Below, in pieces: positions 24,501-32,161 of a stretch of DNA of 64,000 bases (positions are counted from its first letter, which is position 1; each line of letters starts with the position of its first letter). The stretch lies in NCBI GenBank assembly GCA_017518105.1, contig JAFWWC010000042.1:1-64000 (forward strand), given 5' to 3'. The notes under the pieces were generated by a model. It was not told the origin of the DNA and ran no database searches. It worked only from the letters and a program-made list of their open reading frames with translations. Origin of the DNA: Selenomonadaceae bacterium (lineage in GTDB: Bacteria; Bacillota; Negativicutes; Selenomonadales; Selenomonadaceae). Made by a program: the position numbers and the translations under genes.

Positions 24501-24743
24501 ATCTACTTCTTTTGCGTCCGATTCGACCTGCGCGGCGGTTTCTTCCGTGTTTTGCAAGCCTTGAAGGCTTTGTTTTGCCTCGTCGAGCTTTGCATTGACT
24601 TTATCGAGCGTTGCATTGAAATTTCTTTTGCCCGCCCGCGTCGGCTGTCTATATCTCGGCTGCGTGCCTCGCGATATTACATTTTTTTGCGACGTCGCCG
24701 GTTGTGTCGGAGCTATCATCATTATATTTGCGTTGTTTGCCAT
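21597..24743 (-). CDS. fliK: Giant repeat-containing flagellar hook-length control protein FliK
   Basis: 1048 aa, two to three times the usual FliK length. Residues 1-120 are charged and Gln/Glu-rich. Three 27-residue repeats follow (about 123-201). Residues 268-791 are about 41 tandem copies of an 11-14 residue unit of the type INQQEQPIQPLTT. The C-terminal Flg_hook domain is at about 930-1010 (MVIKLNPEHLGDLTLRISVSQ, then RTIIENSLVQLRQELNNAGLKVDNVEVS), with a Gln-rich tail. FliK is secreted during hook assembly, acts as a molecular ruler and switches export specificity through its C-terminal domain. GAGGTGAGG precedes the ATG. It is followed at once by flgD. Confidence 0.88.
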   Translation of the reverse strand: MANNANIMMIAPTQPATSQKNVISRGTQPRYRQPTRAGKRNFNATLDKVNAKLDEAKQSLQGLQNTEETAAQVESDAKEVDTEKNDTQAQGKSETPQDAPKQDEKISSEAKPKDIKPVQEKSPADISFVEEKPVEEPKNQPMTSQRVNNSADISSVEEKPVDEPKNQPMTFQRENNSADISFVEEKPVEEPNNQPATFPAINYFFGLNSEALLATKPIIPNEAPKVEGVKEISSTAPNLMTLMPQKGNDNAQSMLNMLGGWRVIEIQSPLNQQEQPIQPMTINQQAQPIQPTTTNQQEQPIQPTTINQQEQPIQPLTTTNQQAQPIQPLTTTLNQQEQPVQPLTTTINQQNQLVQPLTMINPQEQPIQPLTTINPQEQPIQPPTINQQEQPVQLLTTTNQQEQPIQPLTTTNQQNQPVQLLTTTNQQNQPVQLLTTTNQQNQPVQPLTTTINQQNQPIQPLTTTNQQNQPIQPLTTLNQQNQPVQPLTTTNPQEQPIQPLTTINPQEQSIQPLTMINPQEQPIQPLTTINPREQPIQPLTTINLQEQPIQPLTTINPQEQPIQPLTTSINQQNQPIQPLTTITLQEQPIQPLTINPQAQPIQPLTTINPQEQSIQPLTMINPQEQPIQPLTMINPQEQPIQPTTINQQEQPIQPITINQQEQSVQPLTTINQQEQPVKPLTTINQQEQPVKPLTTINQQEQPVKPLTTNQQEQPVQPQTTNQQEQPIQPITINQQEQPVKPITINQQEQPVKPLTTINQQEQPVKPTPINQQAQPIQPTTTNQQAQFVETQPIVQAQAQSIRVDERPAPQNFSELLGVNIQAEDAPTAAPVTPPQSTPQQFEQEPQQRDAQQTFQPFQATTDAPQPQQVSTGAEVFTVPLTTNDAPQPAAAPVQAPEAPPMPQDNFDVPAQIVRQARLIRTAENTQMVIKLNPEHLGDLTLRISVSQSGAINASFHSDNAQVRTIIENSLVQLRQELNNAGLKVDNVEVSANLNDGGLMNGQGGQAWQQNRQSRQGNRRINLDALERDVDAAQPVNESPATDGVDYSV
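22366..23937 (-). repeat. About 41 tandem repeats encoding NQQEQPIQPLTT-type units in fliK
   Basis: Units of 33-42 bp in tandem. The unit variants are NQQEQ, NPQEQ, NQQNQ and NQQAQ followed by P(I/V)QP(L/T/I)T. Neighbouring copies are often nearly identical at DNA level, which points to recent duplication and unequal exchange. Confidence 0.95.
24141..24377 (-). repeat. Three 81-bp repeats in the N-terminal part of fliK
   Basis: Encode three copies of a 27-residue unit (SADISFVEEKPVEEPKNQP plus 8 residues). The last copy is shortened and diverged. Confidence 0.85.
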
Positions 24744-24795
24744 TTTTCCTCACCTCTCTCGAAAGTTTATCGTAAATTTTCCCCGCACAGTTAAA

Positions 24796-25818
24796 TCAAT
24801 CAATAATTGCTCCGCCTAAAACTTCATCGCCGTCGTAGAAGACAATCGACTGACCAGGCGTAATTGCGCGTTGCGGCTCCGAAAATTCAACCCGCAAACT
24901 GTTTCCCGCCTCAAAAACTCTGCAATCGGCGAATTTGGAACCGTAGCGAATCTTTGCTTGCATTTCTTTAGGCAAAATCGGCTTGTAAATCCAGTGAACG
25001 TCGCTTGCCGTCAAAATTTTAGAAAAAAGTTTGTCATTCGTGTTCACGACGACTTTTTTATTGGCAACATCAAGATTTGTGACGTAAAGTGGCTCTGGCG
25101 CGGCAATTCCCAAGCCTTTACGCTGTCCAATCGTGTAATTCGCTACGCCTCTATGATTTCCTAAAACTTTTCCGCTTGAATCGACGATTTCGCCCGCTTG
25201 CAACGCCTCAGCCGAAGAATTTCTTTCCAAAATAAATTTTTTATAGTCGTCATCGGGCACAAAGCAAATTTCTTGGCTATCTGGCTTATCTGCGACTGGT
25301 AAATTTAATTCTTCGGCTAAATTTCTCGTCTCAACCTTAGAAAAGTCGCCGAGTGGCAAAATAATCCGCGAAAGTTTATCCGCCGTTAGGTTGTAAAGCA
25401 CGTATGACTGGTCTTTTTTAATATCGGCGGCTCTTTTTAACTTGAATCGCCCGTCCTCGAAGATAATTCTTGCATAATGACCTGTTGAAAGGAAATCCGC
25501 GCCCAAATCGCTTGCGAAGTCGAACAGCGCACCGAATTTTATAAATTTATTGCATTGAACGCAAGGATTAGGCGTTTTGCCGCGCAGATATTCATTGACG
25601 AAGTAATTTTCGACCTTATCTCGGAAAATTTGCCTGAAGTCGGCTACGAAATGACTTATGCCTAAGAAATCGCAAACATTTTTAGCATCGGCGACTGATT
25701 TTTGATTATCTGATAGCAACATAGTAATTCCGACGACTTCAAATTGATTTTTGAGCAAAAGAGCGGCGGCAAGTGAGCTATCAACGCCTCCACTCATCGC
25801 GACGGCAATTTTTTTCAT
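24796..25818 (-). CDS. mnmA: tRNA-specific 2-thiouridylase MnmA
   Basis: 340 aa. GGAGG at 8 bases selects this ATG; the longer frame starts at a GTG inside the ribosome-binding site. PP-loop KIAVAMSGGVDSSLAAALLL at the N-terminus. First catalytic Cys in GKTPNPCVQCNKFIKFG, then STGHYARI, second Cys in KPDSQEICFVPDDDYKKFI. These are the full MnmA set. It thiolates U34 of tRNAs for Lys, Glu and Gln, with sulfur relayed from a cysteine desulfurase. Its stop is 52 bases upstream of fliK, an unusual neighbour for a flagellar gene. Confidence 0.95.
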   Translation of the reverse strand: MKKIAVAMSGGVDSSLAAALLLKNQFEVVGITMLLSDNQKSVADAKNVCDFLGISHFVADFRQIFRDKVENYFVNEYLRGKTPNPCVQCNKFIKFGALFDFASDLGADFLSTGHYARIIFEDGRFKLKRAADIKKDQSYVLYNLTADKLSRIILPLGDFSKVETRNLAEELNLPVADKPDSQEICFVPDDDYKKFILERNSSAEALQAGEIVDSSGKVLGNHRGVANYTIGQRKGLGIAAPEPLYVTNLDVANKKVVVNTNDKLFSKILTASDVHWIYKPILPKEMQAKIRYGSKFADCRVFEAGNSLRVEFSEPQRAITPGQSIVFYDGDEVLGGAIID

Positions 25819-25838
25819 AAAAAACACCTCCGCGAGTG

Positions 25839-25847
25839 ATTATAACA
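25839..25847 (-). promoter_or_regulatory. Extended -10 promoter for mnmA
   Basis: Minus strand TGTTATAAT (extended TGn before a perfect TATAAT), 21 bases before the mnmA start. No good -35 is seen. Confidence 0.6.
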
Positions 25848-25960
25848 TAAAAAAACGGTTTGAAAATGATTTTGGAGGCTTGAAAACGATTTTGGAGCTT
25901 TGAAACGGGTTTCGGGTCGTTTAACCCTCTTTTGAAGGGCGATTTTTAGGGTCGATTTGG

Positions 25961-25982
25961 AAATTCTATTTAAATATAATTT
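25961..25982. repeat. AT-rich 22-bp palindrome, copy 1
   Basis: Centre TATTTAAATA flanked by AAATTC and TAATTT; 20 of 22 positions are symmetric. Identical to copy 2 112 bp away, within a longer degenerate direct repeat of about 45 bp (both preceded by a GTCG...GATT segment). Confidence 0.8.
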
Positions 25983-26072
25983 TAGGGCTAGGAAAATGGC
26001 GTTGTAATGCGGATTTTTCAGGGCATAAAAAAAACGCCCCATTTTTGAGGCTGATTTAGAGGTCGGATTGAG

Positions 26073-26094
26073 AAATTCTATTTAAATATAATTT
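26073..26094. repeat. AT-rich 22-bp palindrome, copy 2
   Basis: Exact copy of the palindrome at 25961. Lies just before the vanW-gene terminator. Confidence 0.8.
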
Positions 26095-26105
26095 TCTATT
26101 TGGGC

Positions 26106-26130
26106 AAAAAAAATCCCGCCGAAGCGGGGA
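26106..26130 (-). terminator. Terminator of the VanW-family gene
   Basis: On the minus strand CCCGC-TTCG-GCGGG, a stable UUCG tetraloop hairpin, followed by A then eight T. Located 9 bases after the stop codon. Confidence 0.85.
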
Positions 26131-26138
26131 AAAATGAT

Positions 26139-27425
26139 TTAAACGTTATCTTGTCTAGGTTTAGGCAGTTCGTAAACGTCGGTGTGCAGGAATTCGCTTT
26201 TGATGACTTCGCCGCCATTATACCAGACGCGATAAATCGACGGTTTCATATCCGAACCTTCGCGCTCAATAGCAATATCCGCGCCGCCTAGGTCAGATTT
26301 CGTGCCCAAAACGTAAACGCTTAAAGTTGAGCCGTAAGCCTCCGCGATTAGATAAACATTGTGCGGAAAATCGTTGCGGAACTTAAAATCAAGGTAACCA
26401 TCAGCAACGGTAGCATCTCTGCCCGGCGCAACGTAAGTTGATTGATAAAAATGCGGCGTGCGTTCAGTAGGGGTGAGTCCGGCGAGCAAAACGGCATTAT
26501 ACAGCGTCGAACTGACTTGACAGACGCCTCCGCCGTAATCTTCGGCTGGTCGCCCATTAATAATCACGCCCGCGACTTTATAACCCGCGTCCCAAGTCCT
26601 TTCGCCGACAGTATCGTTAAAAGAGAACGTCCACGACGGTTTAACGATTTTATTTGAGATAGCGTTCGCCGCGAGCCAAATATTATCGCCGCGGTCGCCA
26701 GGATAGTAATAAGTGCTGAACGAGCCGAGGACTGAATCAATTTCGGCAATATCTTCGGTCGTTATGAAGGGTTGAATGTCTTCTGGGACTAAATCAATCG
26801 CTCCGCTAGGCAAATTCAACGTTGTGAGCGGAGCTTTCAAATTTTCGGCGATTTCTTGAGTATTAAGCTTTTTACCGATGACGCCGGGGAATTTTTGGAT
26901 TGCGCCGTCCGAAGACAATTCAATAACGGCGTTTACGGGGTCGCGATTGACTTTAGCGGCGATTTCGTTAAGTTTTTCGTCAAGGAGCGTCGAATCGTAT
27001 TGAGCGGCGAGTTGAACGCTACGACCGTTGAGCAAACACCTAATTTGGTCGTTAAAGTTGCCGATTGTCGAACCGCCGCGCCCAAAACTGAACGCATCTT
27101 GCGTTGCCTTGTCGATTTGGGCAGTTAAATTAATTTCTTCGGGTGTGATGACGAATTCTTCGCCCTCGTAGCGGAATTTAAGCTCGTGAACCCTTTTAGC
27201 GGCAATATTTGCAAAAAATTTTTCCGCAGTGACTTTATCGAGTCCGCCGATAGGTTGATTTTCAAAACGCACGCCGAGAACGATTTTATTGCTGTCAGCG
27301 ACCGAACTAGACACTCCCAAAGCCCCGACGCCGACTATAGCCACCGTTGAGGCGATAATTGCCGCCGCGCTCTTTGTCGAGAGCAAATTTTTAATGTTGA
27401 ACTTTTGAACTTCTGAATTCTCCAC
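26139..27425 (-). CDS. VanW family protein with peptidoglycan-binding-like domain
   Basis: 428 aa; GTG start 10 bases after GGAGG. An N-terminal membrane helix (about residues 18-40) is followed by a PG_binding_4-type region (about 45-220). The VanW domain follows: WTFSFNDTVGERTWDAGYKVAGVIINGRPAEDYGGGVCQVSSTLYNAVLLAGL, then FRNDFPHNVYLIAEAYG. The C-terminal 60 residues may be a small G5-like domain. VanW was named from vanB-type vancomycin clusters, but the family is widespread in the absence of resistance genes, and none are seen here; a role in wall metabolism is likely. It has its own promoter and terminator. Confidence 0.88.
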   Translation of the reverse strand: MENSEVQKFNIKNLLSTKSAAAIIASTVAIVGVGALGVSSSVADSNKIVLGVRFENQPIGGLDKVTAEKFFANIAAKRVHELKFRYEGEEFVITPEEINLTAQIDKATQDAFSFGRGGSTIGNFNDQIRCLLNGRSVQLAAQYDSTLLDEKLNEIAAKVNRDPVNAVIELSSDGAIQKFPGVIGKKLNTQEIAENLKAPLTTLNLPSGAIDLVPEDIQPFITTEDIAEIDSVLGSFSTYYYPGDRGDNIWLAANAISNKIVKPSWTFSFNDTVGERTWDAGYKVAGVIINGRPAEDYGGGVCQVSSTLYNAVLLAGLTPTERTPHFYQSTYVAPGRDATVADGYLDFKFRNDFPHNVYLIAEAYGSTLSVYVLGTKSDLGGADIAIEREGSDMKPSIYRVWYNGGEVIKSEFLHTDVYELPKPRQDNV

Positions 27426-27456
27426 AAAAATTTCGCCTCCATGTTTTATTCAGCTT

Positions 27457-27484
27457 ATTATACCCGAAAAAAATTTAATTTCAA
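27457..27484 (-). promoter_or_regulatory. Sigma-A promoter for the VanW gene
   Basis: Minus strand TTGAAA and TATAAT with a 16-base spacer. The -35 overlaps the stop codon of the upstream Wzt-like gene. Confidence 0.75.
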
Positions 27485-28824
27485 TTCACGCGGCAAATTT
27501 TTAGGTCGTTATGCCAATGAACGTAGCCGCCAGACAAACTCAAGTAAGGATTTGGGCTTACAACGTTAAATTGGACGGCGCAAGGGACAAAATCGCACAA
27601 TTCAACCGAACTAAGCGTTTCATCGACGGGAGAAGAGATTACGCAAGCAATATCGTAGAGTTCTTGCCGCAATTCGACCTTAAATTGCCAATCGACAACG
27701 TAAATTTCGCCCGCCTTGCCGTCGACGATGGCTTTTATGTCGTTGAAGCGGGAATCTGTGTAGACTAAATCAATTCCGGTAGCGTTTCGGATATGATAAC
27801 CCATGCCGAGGAACGAAATATCACTTTTGAAGCGGATAATCATGCGCAAAACGACTTCTTGCCCGAAAATAACTTCGTTAATGAGTTCGCTGTTAAGATT
27901 TAGCAGTTGAACGTTCTCAAAAGTTGCTCGACCGTCGCCGCCACGCTGATACGTTGCGTTTTTCATAAAAATTTCCTTTCCGCGCTCCAAATTCTCTTTG
28001 GAAAAGTTTTCTCTGTCGAATTTTTTATCTGAGCGGAGATTATTGGCGAGATTGCTTTGAAATTGGGCTTGCGCGTCTGTTAATTCGCCGCGAGACTCGA
28101 TTAACATGTTGCGATAGACTTCGACGACCTCTTTAGCGGACGAATCCATTAAAATTTTACCGTTCTGCATTAAAAAGGCGCGTTCGCAAAGATTTTTGAG
28201 CGCAAAGGTATCGTGACTGACAAAAATGACCGTAACGCCGCCTTGAATCATTGAACGCATCTTATCCATACATTTACTTTGGAAAAAAGCATCGCCGACG
28301 CTCAAAGCCTCGTCGACAATCAAAATATCGGGTTCGACGAAGGCATTTACGGCAAAAGCGAGCCTTGCGAACATGCCTGACGAATAAGTTTTGACTGGTT
28401 GATTGATAAAGTCGCCAATATCGGCGAACGCGATGATATTTTCTAGTTTTGCGTCCATAACGTCGCGATTGTGCCCGATTAGAAGTCCATTCATGTAAAT
28501 ATTTTCTACGCCGGTCATTTCGGGATTAAAACCTGCGCCGAGCTCCAAAAGTGACGCAATACGCCCGTTGACTTCGATTTTGCCGCTTGTGGGAGTTAAA
28601 ACGCCTGTAATAATTTTTAAAAGGGTAGATTTGCCCGCACCGTTCTTTCCGACGAGTCCAACGTTTTCTCCGCGCCTAATTTCAAAGGAAACGTCTTCAA
28701 GGGCGTAAAAGTCTCTGCTGTAGCGTTTATGGAACGGGTGGAAGGTTTCTTTAAGCCTATCGATGTCCCGTTCGTAGATTTTATAAATTTTCGTGAGGTG
28801 TTCGGCTTTGATTGCGAAATCCAA
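27481..28824 (-). CDS. ABC transporter ATPase of polysaccharide export, Wzt-like
   Basis: 447 aa; TTG start 8 bases after AAGGAG. The ATPase half (1-250) has Walker A GLVGKNGAGKSTLLK, signature YSSGMFARLAFAV and Walker B DILIVDEALSVGD, and resembles RfbE/TagH-type O-antigen or teichoic-acid exporters (ENIYMNGLLIG). The C-terminal 190 residues form a Wzt_C-like beta-sandwich, which in O9a systems recognises the terminal modification of the glycan. The permease (Wzm) is not adjacent, which is unusual. It is 12 bp downstream of a chemoreceptor gene, so they are likely co-transcribed. Confidence 0.85.
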   Translation of the reverse strand: MDFAIKAEHLTKIYKIYERDIDRLKETFHPFHKRYSRDFYALEDVSFEIRRGENVGLVGKNGAGKSTLLKIITGVLTPTSGKIEVNGRIASLLELGAGFNPEMTGVENIYMNGLLIGHNRDVMDAKLENIIAFADIGDFINQPVKTYSSGMFARLAFAVNAFVEPDILIVDEALSVGDAFFQSKCMDKMRSMIQGGVTVIFVSHDTFALKNLCERAFLMQNGKILMDSSAKEVVEVYRNMLIESRGELTDAQAQFQSNLANNLRSDKKFDRENFSKENLERGKEIFMKNATYQRGGDGRATFENVQLLNLNSELINEVIFGQEVVLRMIIRFKSDISFLGMGYHIRNATGIDLVYTDSRFNDIKAIVDGKAGEIYVVDWQFKVELRQELYDIACVISSPVDETLSSVELCDFVPCAVQFNVVSPNPYLSLSGGYVHWHNDLKICRVN

Positions 28825-28836
28825 GAGAATTTCTCC

Positions 28837-30522
28837 TTACAACTTGAATTGAGCGACTTCACCGCGCATTTCGTTAGCGAGTTCCGATAAAGTCTTGCTG
28901 GCGTCAGCGACTTCCTGCATAGCGGCGGATTGTTCCTGCGTTGCGGCACTTACAGAACTTGCATTCTCGCTTGAACGGTTTGCAATCGCTTTTACGTGCT
29001 CGACTGCCGTTAATATCTCCTTGTTGCTCGCGTCCACGGCTACAATATCTTTCAAGCTCCGGCTGACGTTCTCTGTAAGCTTTGAAGCTTGAGTTTCTAT
29101 ATCGATAAAGGCTTTGCCAGTCTCCGCGACGGATTTTGTACCTTCTTTGACGCTTTGATTGCCCTGTTCGATAGATTCGACCGCAGAAGTTGTATCCTGT
29201 TGAATCGTGGCGATGAGTTTGGCAATATTGCCCGCCGCCTCGCTCGACTGTTCAGCAAGCTTGCGAACCTCCTCCGCCACGACAGAAAAGCCGCGACCTT
29301 GTTCGCCAGCACGAGCCGCCTCGATTGCCGCATTTAGTGCTAAAAGATTCGTCTGACCCGCAATGCCGCTAATCGTCTCGACAATCTGCCCAATCTCGTC
29401 CGAACGCTTGCCGAGTTCGCCGATGACTTGCGCCGAGGAGCTAACCTGTTGTTCGATATTCTTCATGACATCAACAGCCGCCTCGACCTTCTCTTTGCCG
29501 AGTGCCGCATTGTTCGCGCTGTCAATGGCTATCTGTTCCATTTGCGTTGCCGTCGTGCGCAAGTCATCCATTCTGTCGTGCATGTCTTGGATTCGTTCTT
29601 CCAACGTCTCAATCGTCCGTTCCTGGTCAACGGTGCCTTGCGTCAATACTTCTATGTTCTGAGCTACGACGGTTATTGATTCGTTCGTCTGCTGAGTGCC
29701 GGCGGTTAATTCCTCACTCGACGCCGCGACCCGTTCCGAACACTCCGAGATTTTAGTCATGAGATTTTTAAGCTTATGCTTCATGTCGTTGATACTCTCT
29801 GACAGGGTGCCGAGTTCGTCCCGCGACTTAATCTCTAAGTCATCAATTCGCAGGTTGCCCGCCGAAACTTTCTTGACAGCCCCGACGACCTCTCCGACTT
29901 GCCCGACCATTTTGCCGATAACGTAATTGGACGCAAGCCCGCAAAGAATCACAATCACCACGACCGCCAACGCTATCGACAAAATCAGATTGTCCCTTAC
30001 GTCGTCCATCTCGTGAACGCTCACGCCCACGAAGAGCATTCCAATCGTCTTGCCCGTGGTGTCTTTAATCGGTTGATAAGCGGCGTAGTGGTCTTCGCCC
30101 ATGACTGACGCCTTGCCCACGAAAAATTTCCCTTGAGTGATTACGTTATCAATGACAGCCTCTGAAGCCTTGGTTCCGACCTGACGATTGCCCGCCGCGT
30201 CTTTAACTGTCGTGGCAACGCGAGTATCGCCGTTAAAGATTGTGACCTTGCCGTTACAAATATTGCTTAGGAAGTCGGCAATCTCGTTCACGCCGTCAAT
30301 CTGTTGCCCGCCCTTAAAGAGTATTCCGTTTTGAACGTGCCAATCGCCGTAGTAGCGACTATTTACAATCTCCGTAAGCGACTGAACATCGGCGGCGGCT
30401 TTCATCTCCAAAGTTCGAGCAAAGCCTTCCTCCGCCCGAATATATCCGATAATCCCCATTAGCACACATGCGACGATTACAATGACATTAACTGCTAGGA
30501 TTGCTTTAGTCTTAAGTCCCAT
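28837..30522 (-). CDS. Methyl-accepting chemotaxis protein with periplasmic Cache domain
   Basis: 561 aa. GGGAGGG nine bases upstream selects this ATG. Membrane helix at about 7-29; a periplasmic single Cache domain (about 35-180, with [21 protein letters not shown] and [25 protein letters not shown]); second helix at about 185-207; HAMP; then the signalling domain with the hairpin tip [43 protein letters not shown]. No C-terminal CheR-binding pentapeptide is seen. It signals to the CheA/CheW encoded 10 kb away. The ligand is unknown; such Cache domains often bind organic acids. It shares its promoter region with the aspA terminator. Confidence 0.93.
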   Translation of the reverse strand: MGLKTKAILAVNVIVIVACVLMGIIGYIRAEEGFARTLEMKAAADVQSLTEIVNSRYYGDWHVQNGILFKGGQQIDGVNEIADFLSNICNGKVTIFNGDTRVATTVKDAAGNRQVGTKASEAVIDNVITQGKFFVGKASVMGEDHYAAYQPIKDTTGKTIGMLFVGVSVHEMDDVRDNLILSIALAVVVIVILCGLASNYVIGKMVGQVGEVVGAVKKVSAGNLRIDDLEIKSRDELGTLSESINDMKHKLKNLMTKISECSERVAASSEELTAGTQQTNESITVVAQNIEVLTQGTVDQERTIETLEERIQDMHDRMDDLRTTATQMEQIAIDSANNAALGKEKVEAAVDVMKNIEQQVSSSAQVIGELGKRSDEIGQIVETISGIAGQTNLLALNAAIEAARAGEQGRGFSVVAEEVRKLAEQSSEAAGNIAKLIATIQQDTTSAVESIEQGNQSVKEGTKSVAETGKAFIDIETQASKLTENVSRSLKDIVAVDASNKEILTAVEHVKAIANRSSENASSVSAATQEQSAAMQEVADASKTLSELANEMRGEVAQFKL

Positions 30523-30550
30523 TGACGAGCCCTCCCAAAAATTTTTCGCC

Positions 30551-30579
30551 ATGATAACAAAAAAAATCCCCCGCAACAA
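30551..30579 (-). promoter_or_regulatory. Candidate promoter for the chemoreceptor gene, overlapping a terminator
   Basis: Minus strand TTGTTG and TATCAT with a 17-base spacer; the spacer includes half of the aspA terminator stem and its T-run. Confidence 0.45.
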
Positions 30580-30587
30580 TACGGAGG
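30559..30587 (-). terminator. Terminator of the dcu-aspA operon
   Basis: Minus strand CCTCCG and CGGGGG (one G-U pair) with an 8-base loop, then A and eight T. It lies about 150 bases after the aspA stop. Confidence 0.7.
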
Positions 30588-30603
30588 AAACTTTTTCGAA
30601 GTA

Positions 30604-30621
30604 GCAATGCGCTAGCGTTGC
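30604..30621. repeat. Short inverted repeat downstream of aspA
   Basis: GCAATGC-GCTA-GCGTTGC, seven-base arms with one G-U pair. It may form an additional 3' hairpin on the aspA transcript. Confidence 0.5.
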
Positions 30622-30677
30622 GTACGAACGCGGTTGTTACGTCCAAATTCTTGACTAGTCCGCCGCGACCACTGGAT

Positions 30678-30693
30678 GCAACGTCCACGTTGC
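30678..30693. repeat. GCAACGT-CC-ACGTTGC palindrome downstream of aspA
   Basis: Perfect seven-base arms with a 2-base centre. Arm sequence resembles the palindrome inside the sucrose promoter at 52171. Might be a protein-binding site or RNA hairpin; no gene occupies this 150-base stretch. Confidence 0.5.
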
Positions 30694-30737
30694 CCGCCGC
30701 AATTTGGCAGAGGGAAAAGTTTTTATCGAGGAGATTT

Positions 30738-32126
30738 TCAGTTGGTGATGCCAGGGCGCGTCATCTTTTCGGGCGACATGTAAACCTTAAGCTGTTCTTC
30801 GGTGAGGATTCCCTTTTCCAAGATGATTTCGCGAATCGGGCGGCGGGTTGCGTACGCTTCCTTTGCAAGCATGGAACATTGTTCGTAGCCGAGGTGCGGG
30901 AGCAGAGCTGTCACAACACCAACAGAGCTATCCAACCACTTCTGGCATTGTTCGCGGTTCGGTTCAAGACCCGTCAAGAGTTTGTCTACGAAAGTCCGCG
31001 ACGCATTGGCAAGATAATTCATCGACGAGCACAGGTTATAAGCCATAATCGGTTCCATGACGTTGAGTTCGAACTGTCCGTTCTCGACGCCGAGGGTAAC
31101 AGCCAAATCGTTGCCGATGACTTGATAGCACGCCTGGTCCATGACCTCAGCGATAACGGGATTGACTTTGCCGGGCATAATCGACGAGCCAGGCTGACGC
31201 TTAGGCAGGAAGATTTCATTCAAGCCGCAACGAGGACCCGACGCCATAAGGCGGAAGTCGTTCGCCATTTTGATAAGGACAAGGGCGGTATTCTTCAAAG
31301 CGGAGCTAACGTCGACAAAGCCGTCTGTATTGTTGGTGGCGTCGATTATGTTCGTTGAGGTCTCGAAATTCTCGTGAGTGATTTCGCGGAGCTTGCGGGC
31401 GACAATCTTGATGTAAGCGGGCTCAGCGTTAAGACCAGTGCCGACGGCGGTACCGCCCATGTTGATTAGGCGGATACTGTCAATCGCCCACTCGATACGG
31501 CGGATACTGCGACGAATTGCCGAAGCATACGAGCCCATCTCTTGACCAAGCGTAATCGGAACGGCGTCTTGCAAATGCGTGCGCCCCATCTTGAGAATAT
31601 CTTTGTACTCTTCCGCCTTCTGCTCAAGGGCATGGGCAAGATAATCAAGGGCGTTAATGACGTTATGGCTCTTGTAAGTCAAGCAGACTTTAATCGCCGT
31701 CGGGAGGGAGTCGTTAGTCGATTGCGCCATGTTCGCGTGGTTGTTCGGGCTGATGATGTCGTAGCGTCCCTTTTCCTCGCCGATAATCTCAAGCGCACGG
31801 TTGCAAAGAACTTCGTTCATGTTCATATTAATTGAAGTGCCCGCGCCGCCTTGAATCGGGTCAACAGGGAACTGGTCGATGAACTGCCCGTCGATAATCT
31901 CTTCCGCCGCCTGAACAAGTGCGTTGCCAATTTTCCTGTCGAGGCGTCCAGTCTCCATGTTAGCCTGCGCCGCCGCCTTCTTGACTTTGGCAAGCGACTT
32001 AATGAAGTCCTCATCGAGCCTGCGTCCGGTGATTGTGAAGTTCTCGATAGCCCGCATAGTTTGCACGCCGTAATAAACTTCGTCGGGAACTTCAATCTCT
32101 CCTAAAAAGTCGTGTTCCTTTCTCAT
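30738..32126 (-). CDS. aspA: Aspartate ammonia-lyase
   Basis: 462 aa. Signature GSSIMPGKVNPV (about residues 315-326) with the catalytic serine loop; GGAGTSINMNMNEV and SPNNHANMAQSTNDSLPTA are typical of aspartase over fumarase. It deaminates aspartate to fumarate and ammonia. GAGGG precedes the ATG. It follows the dicarboxylate transporter by 35 bp, forming the classical aspartate uptake plus fumarate-generation pair for anaerobic fumarate respiration. Confidence 0.94.
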   Translation of the reverse strand: MRKEHDFLGEIEVPDEVYYGVQTMRAIENFTITGRRLDEDFIKSLAKVKKAAAQANMETGRLDRKIGNALVQAAEEIIDGQFIDQFPVDPIQGGAGTSINMNMNEVLCNRALEIIGEEKGRYDIISPNNHANMAQSTNDSLPTAIKVCLTYKSHNVINALDYLAHALEQKAEEYKDILKMGRTHLQDAVPITLGQEMGSYASAIRRSIRRIEWAIDSIRLINMGGTAVGTGLNAEPAYIKIVARKLREITHENFETSTNIIDATNNTDGFVDVSSALKNTALVLIKMANDFRLMASGPRCGLNEIFLPKRQPGSSIMPGKVNPVIAEVMDQACYQVIGNDLAVTLGVENGQFELNVMEPIMAYNLCSSMNYLANASRTFVDKLLTGLEPNREQCQKWLDSSVGVVTALLPHLGYEQCSMLAKEAYATRRPIREIILEKGILTEEQLKVYMSPEKMTRPGITN

Positions 32127-32161
32127 GTTAGCACCCTCTATGTAAAGTTTTGTACTGCCGC

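Larger units (their letters stand above)
25848..26105. other. AT-rich intergenic region upstream of mnmA
   Basis: About 260 bases with no convincing gene. It contains short T/G-rich direct repeats (gattttggagg-like, 25868-25900), a small GGGC...GCCC hairpin with T-run (26020-26046), and two copies of a 22-bp imperfect palindrome described separately. It is much richer in A/T than the flanking genes. Confidence 0.6.

Noticed and set aside
24744..24795. Sigma-28 promoter before fliK (TTAA...TACGATAA on the minus strand)
   Set aside because: The -10 core CGATAA is present, but the -35 is poor and the spacing is 16, not 15; too weak to call by eye.
26139..27425. Vancomycin resistance determinant
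   Set aside because: VanW-family proteins are common without vanHAX or vanRS genes, none of which are near.
30618..31358. 246-codon plus-strand frame opposite aspA
   Set aside because: Antisense to a clear aspartase, Arg/Leu-rich, without ribosome-binding site or recognisable domain.
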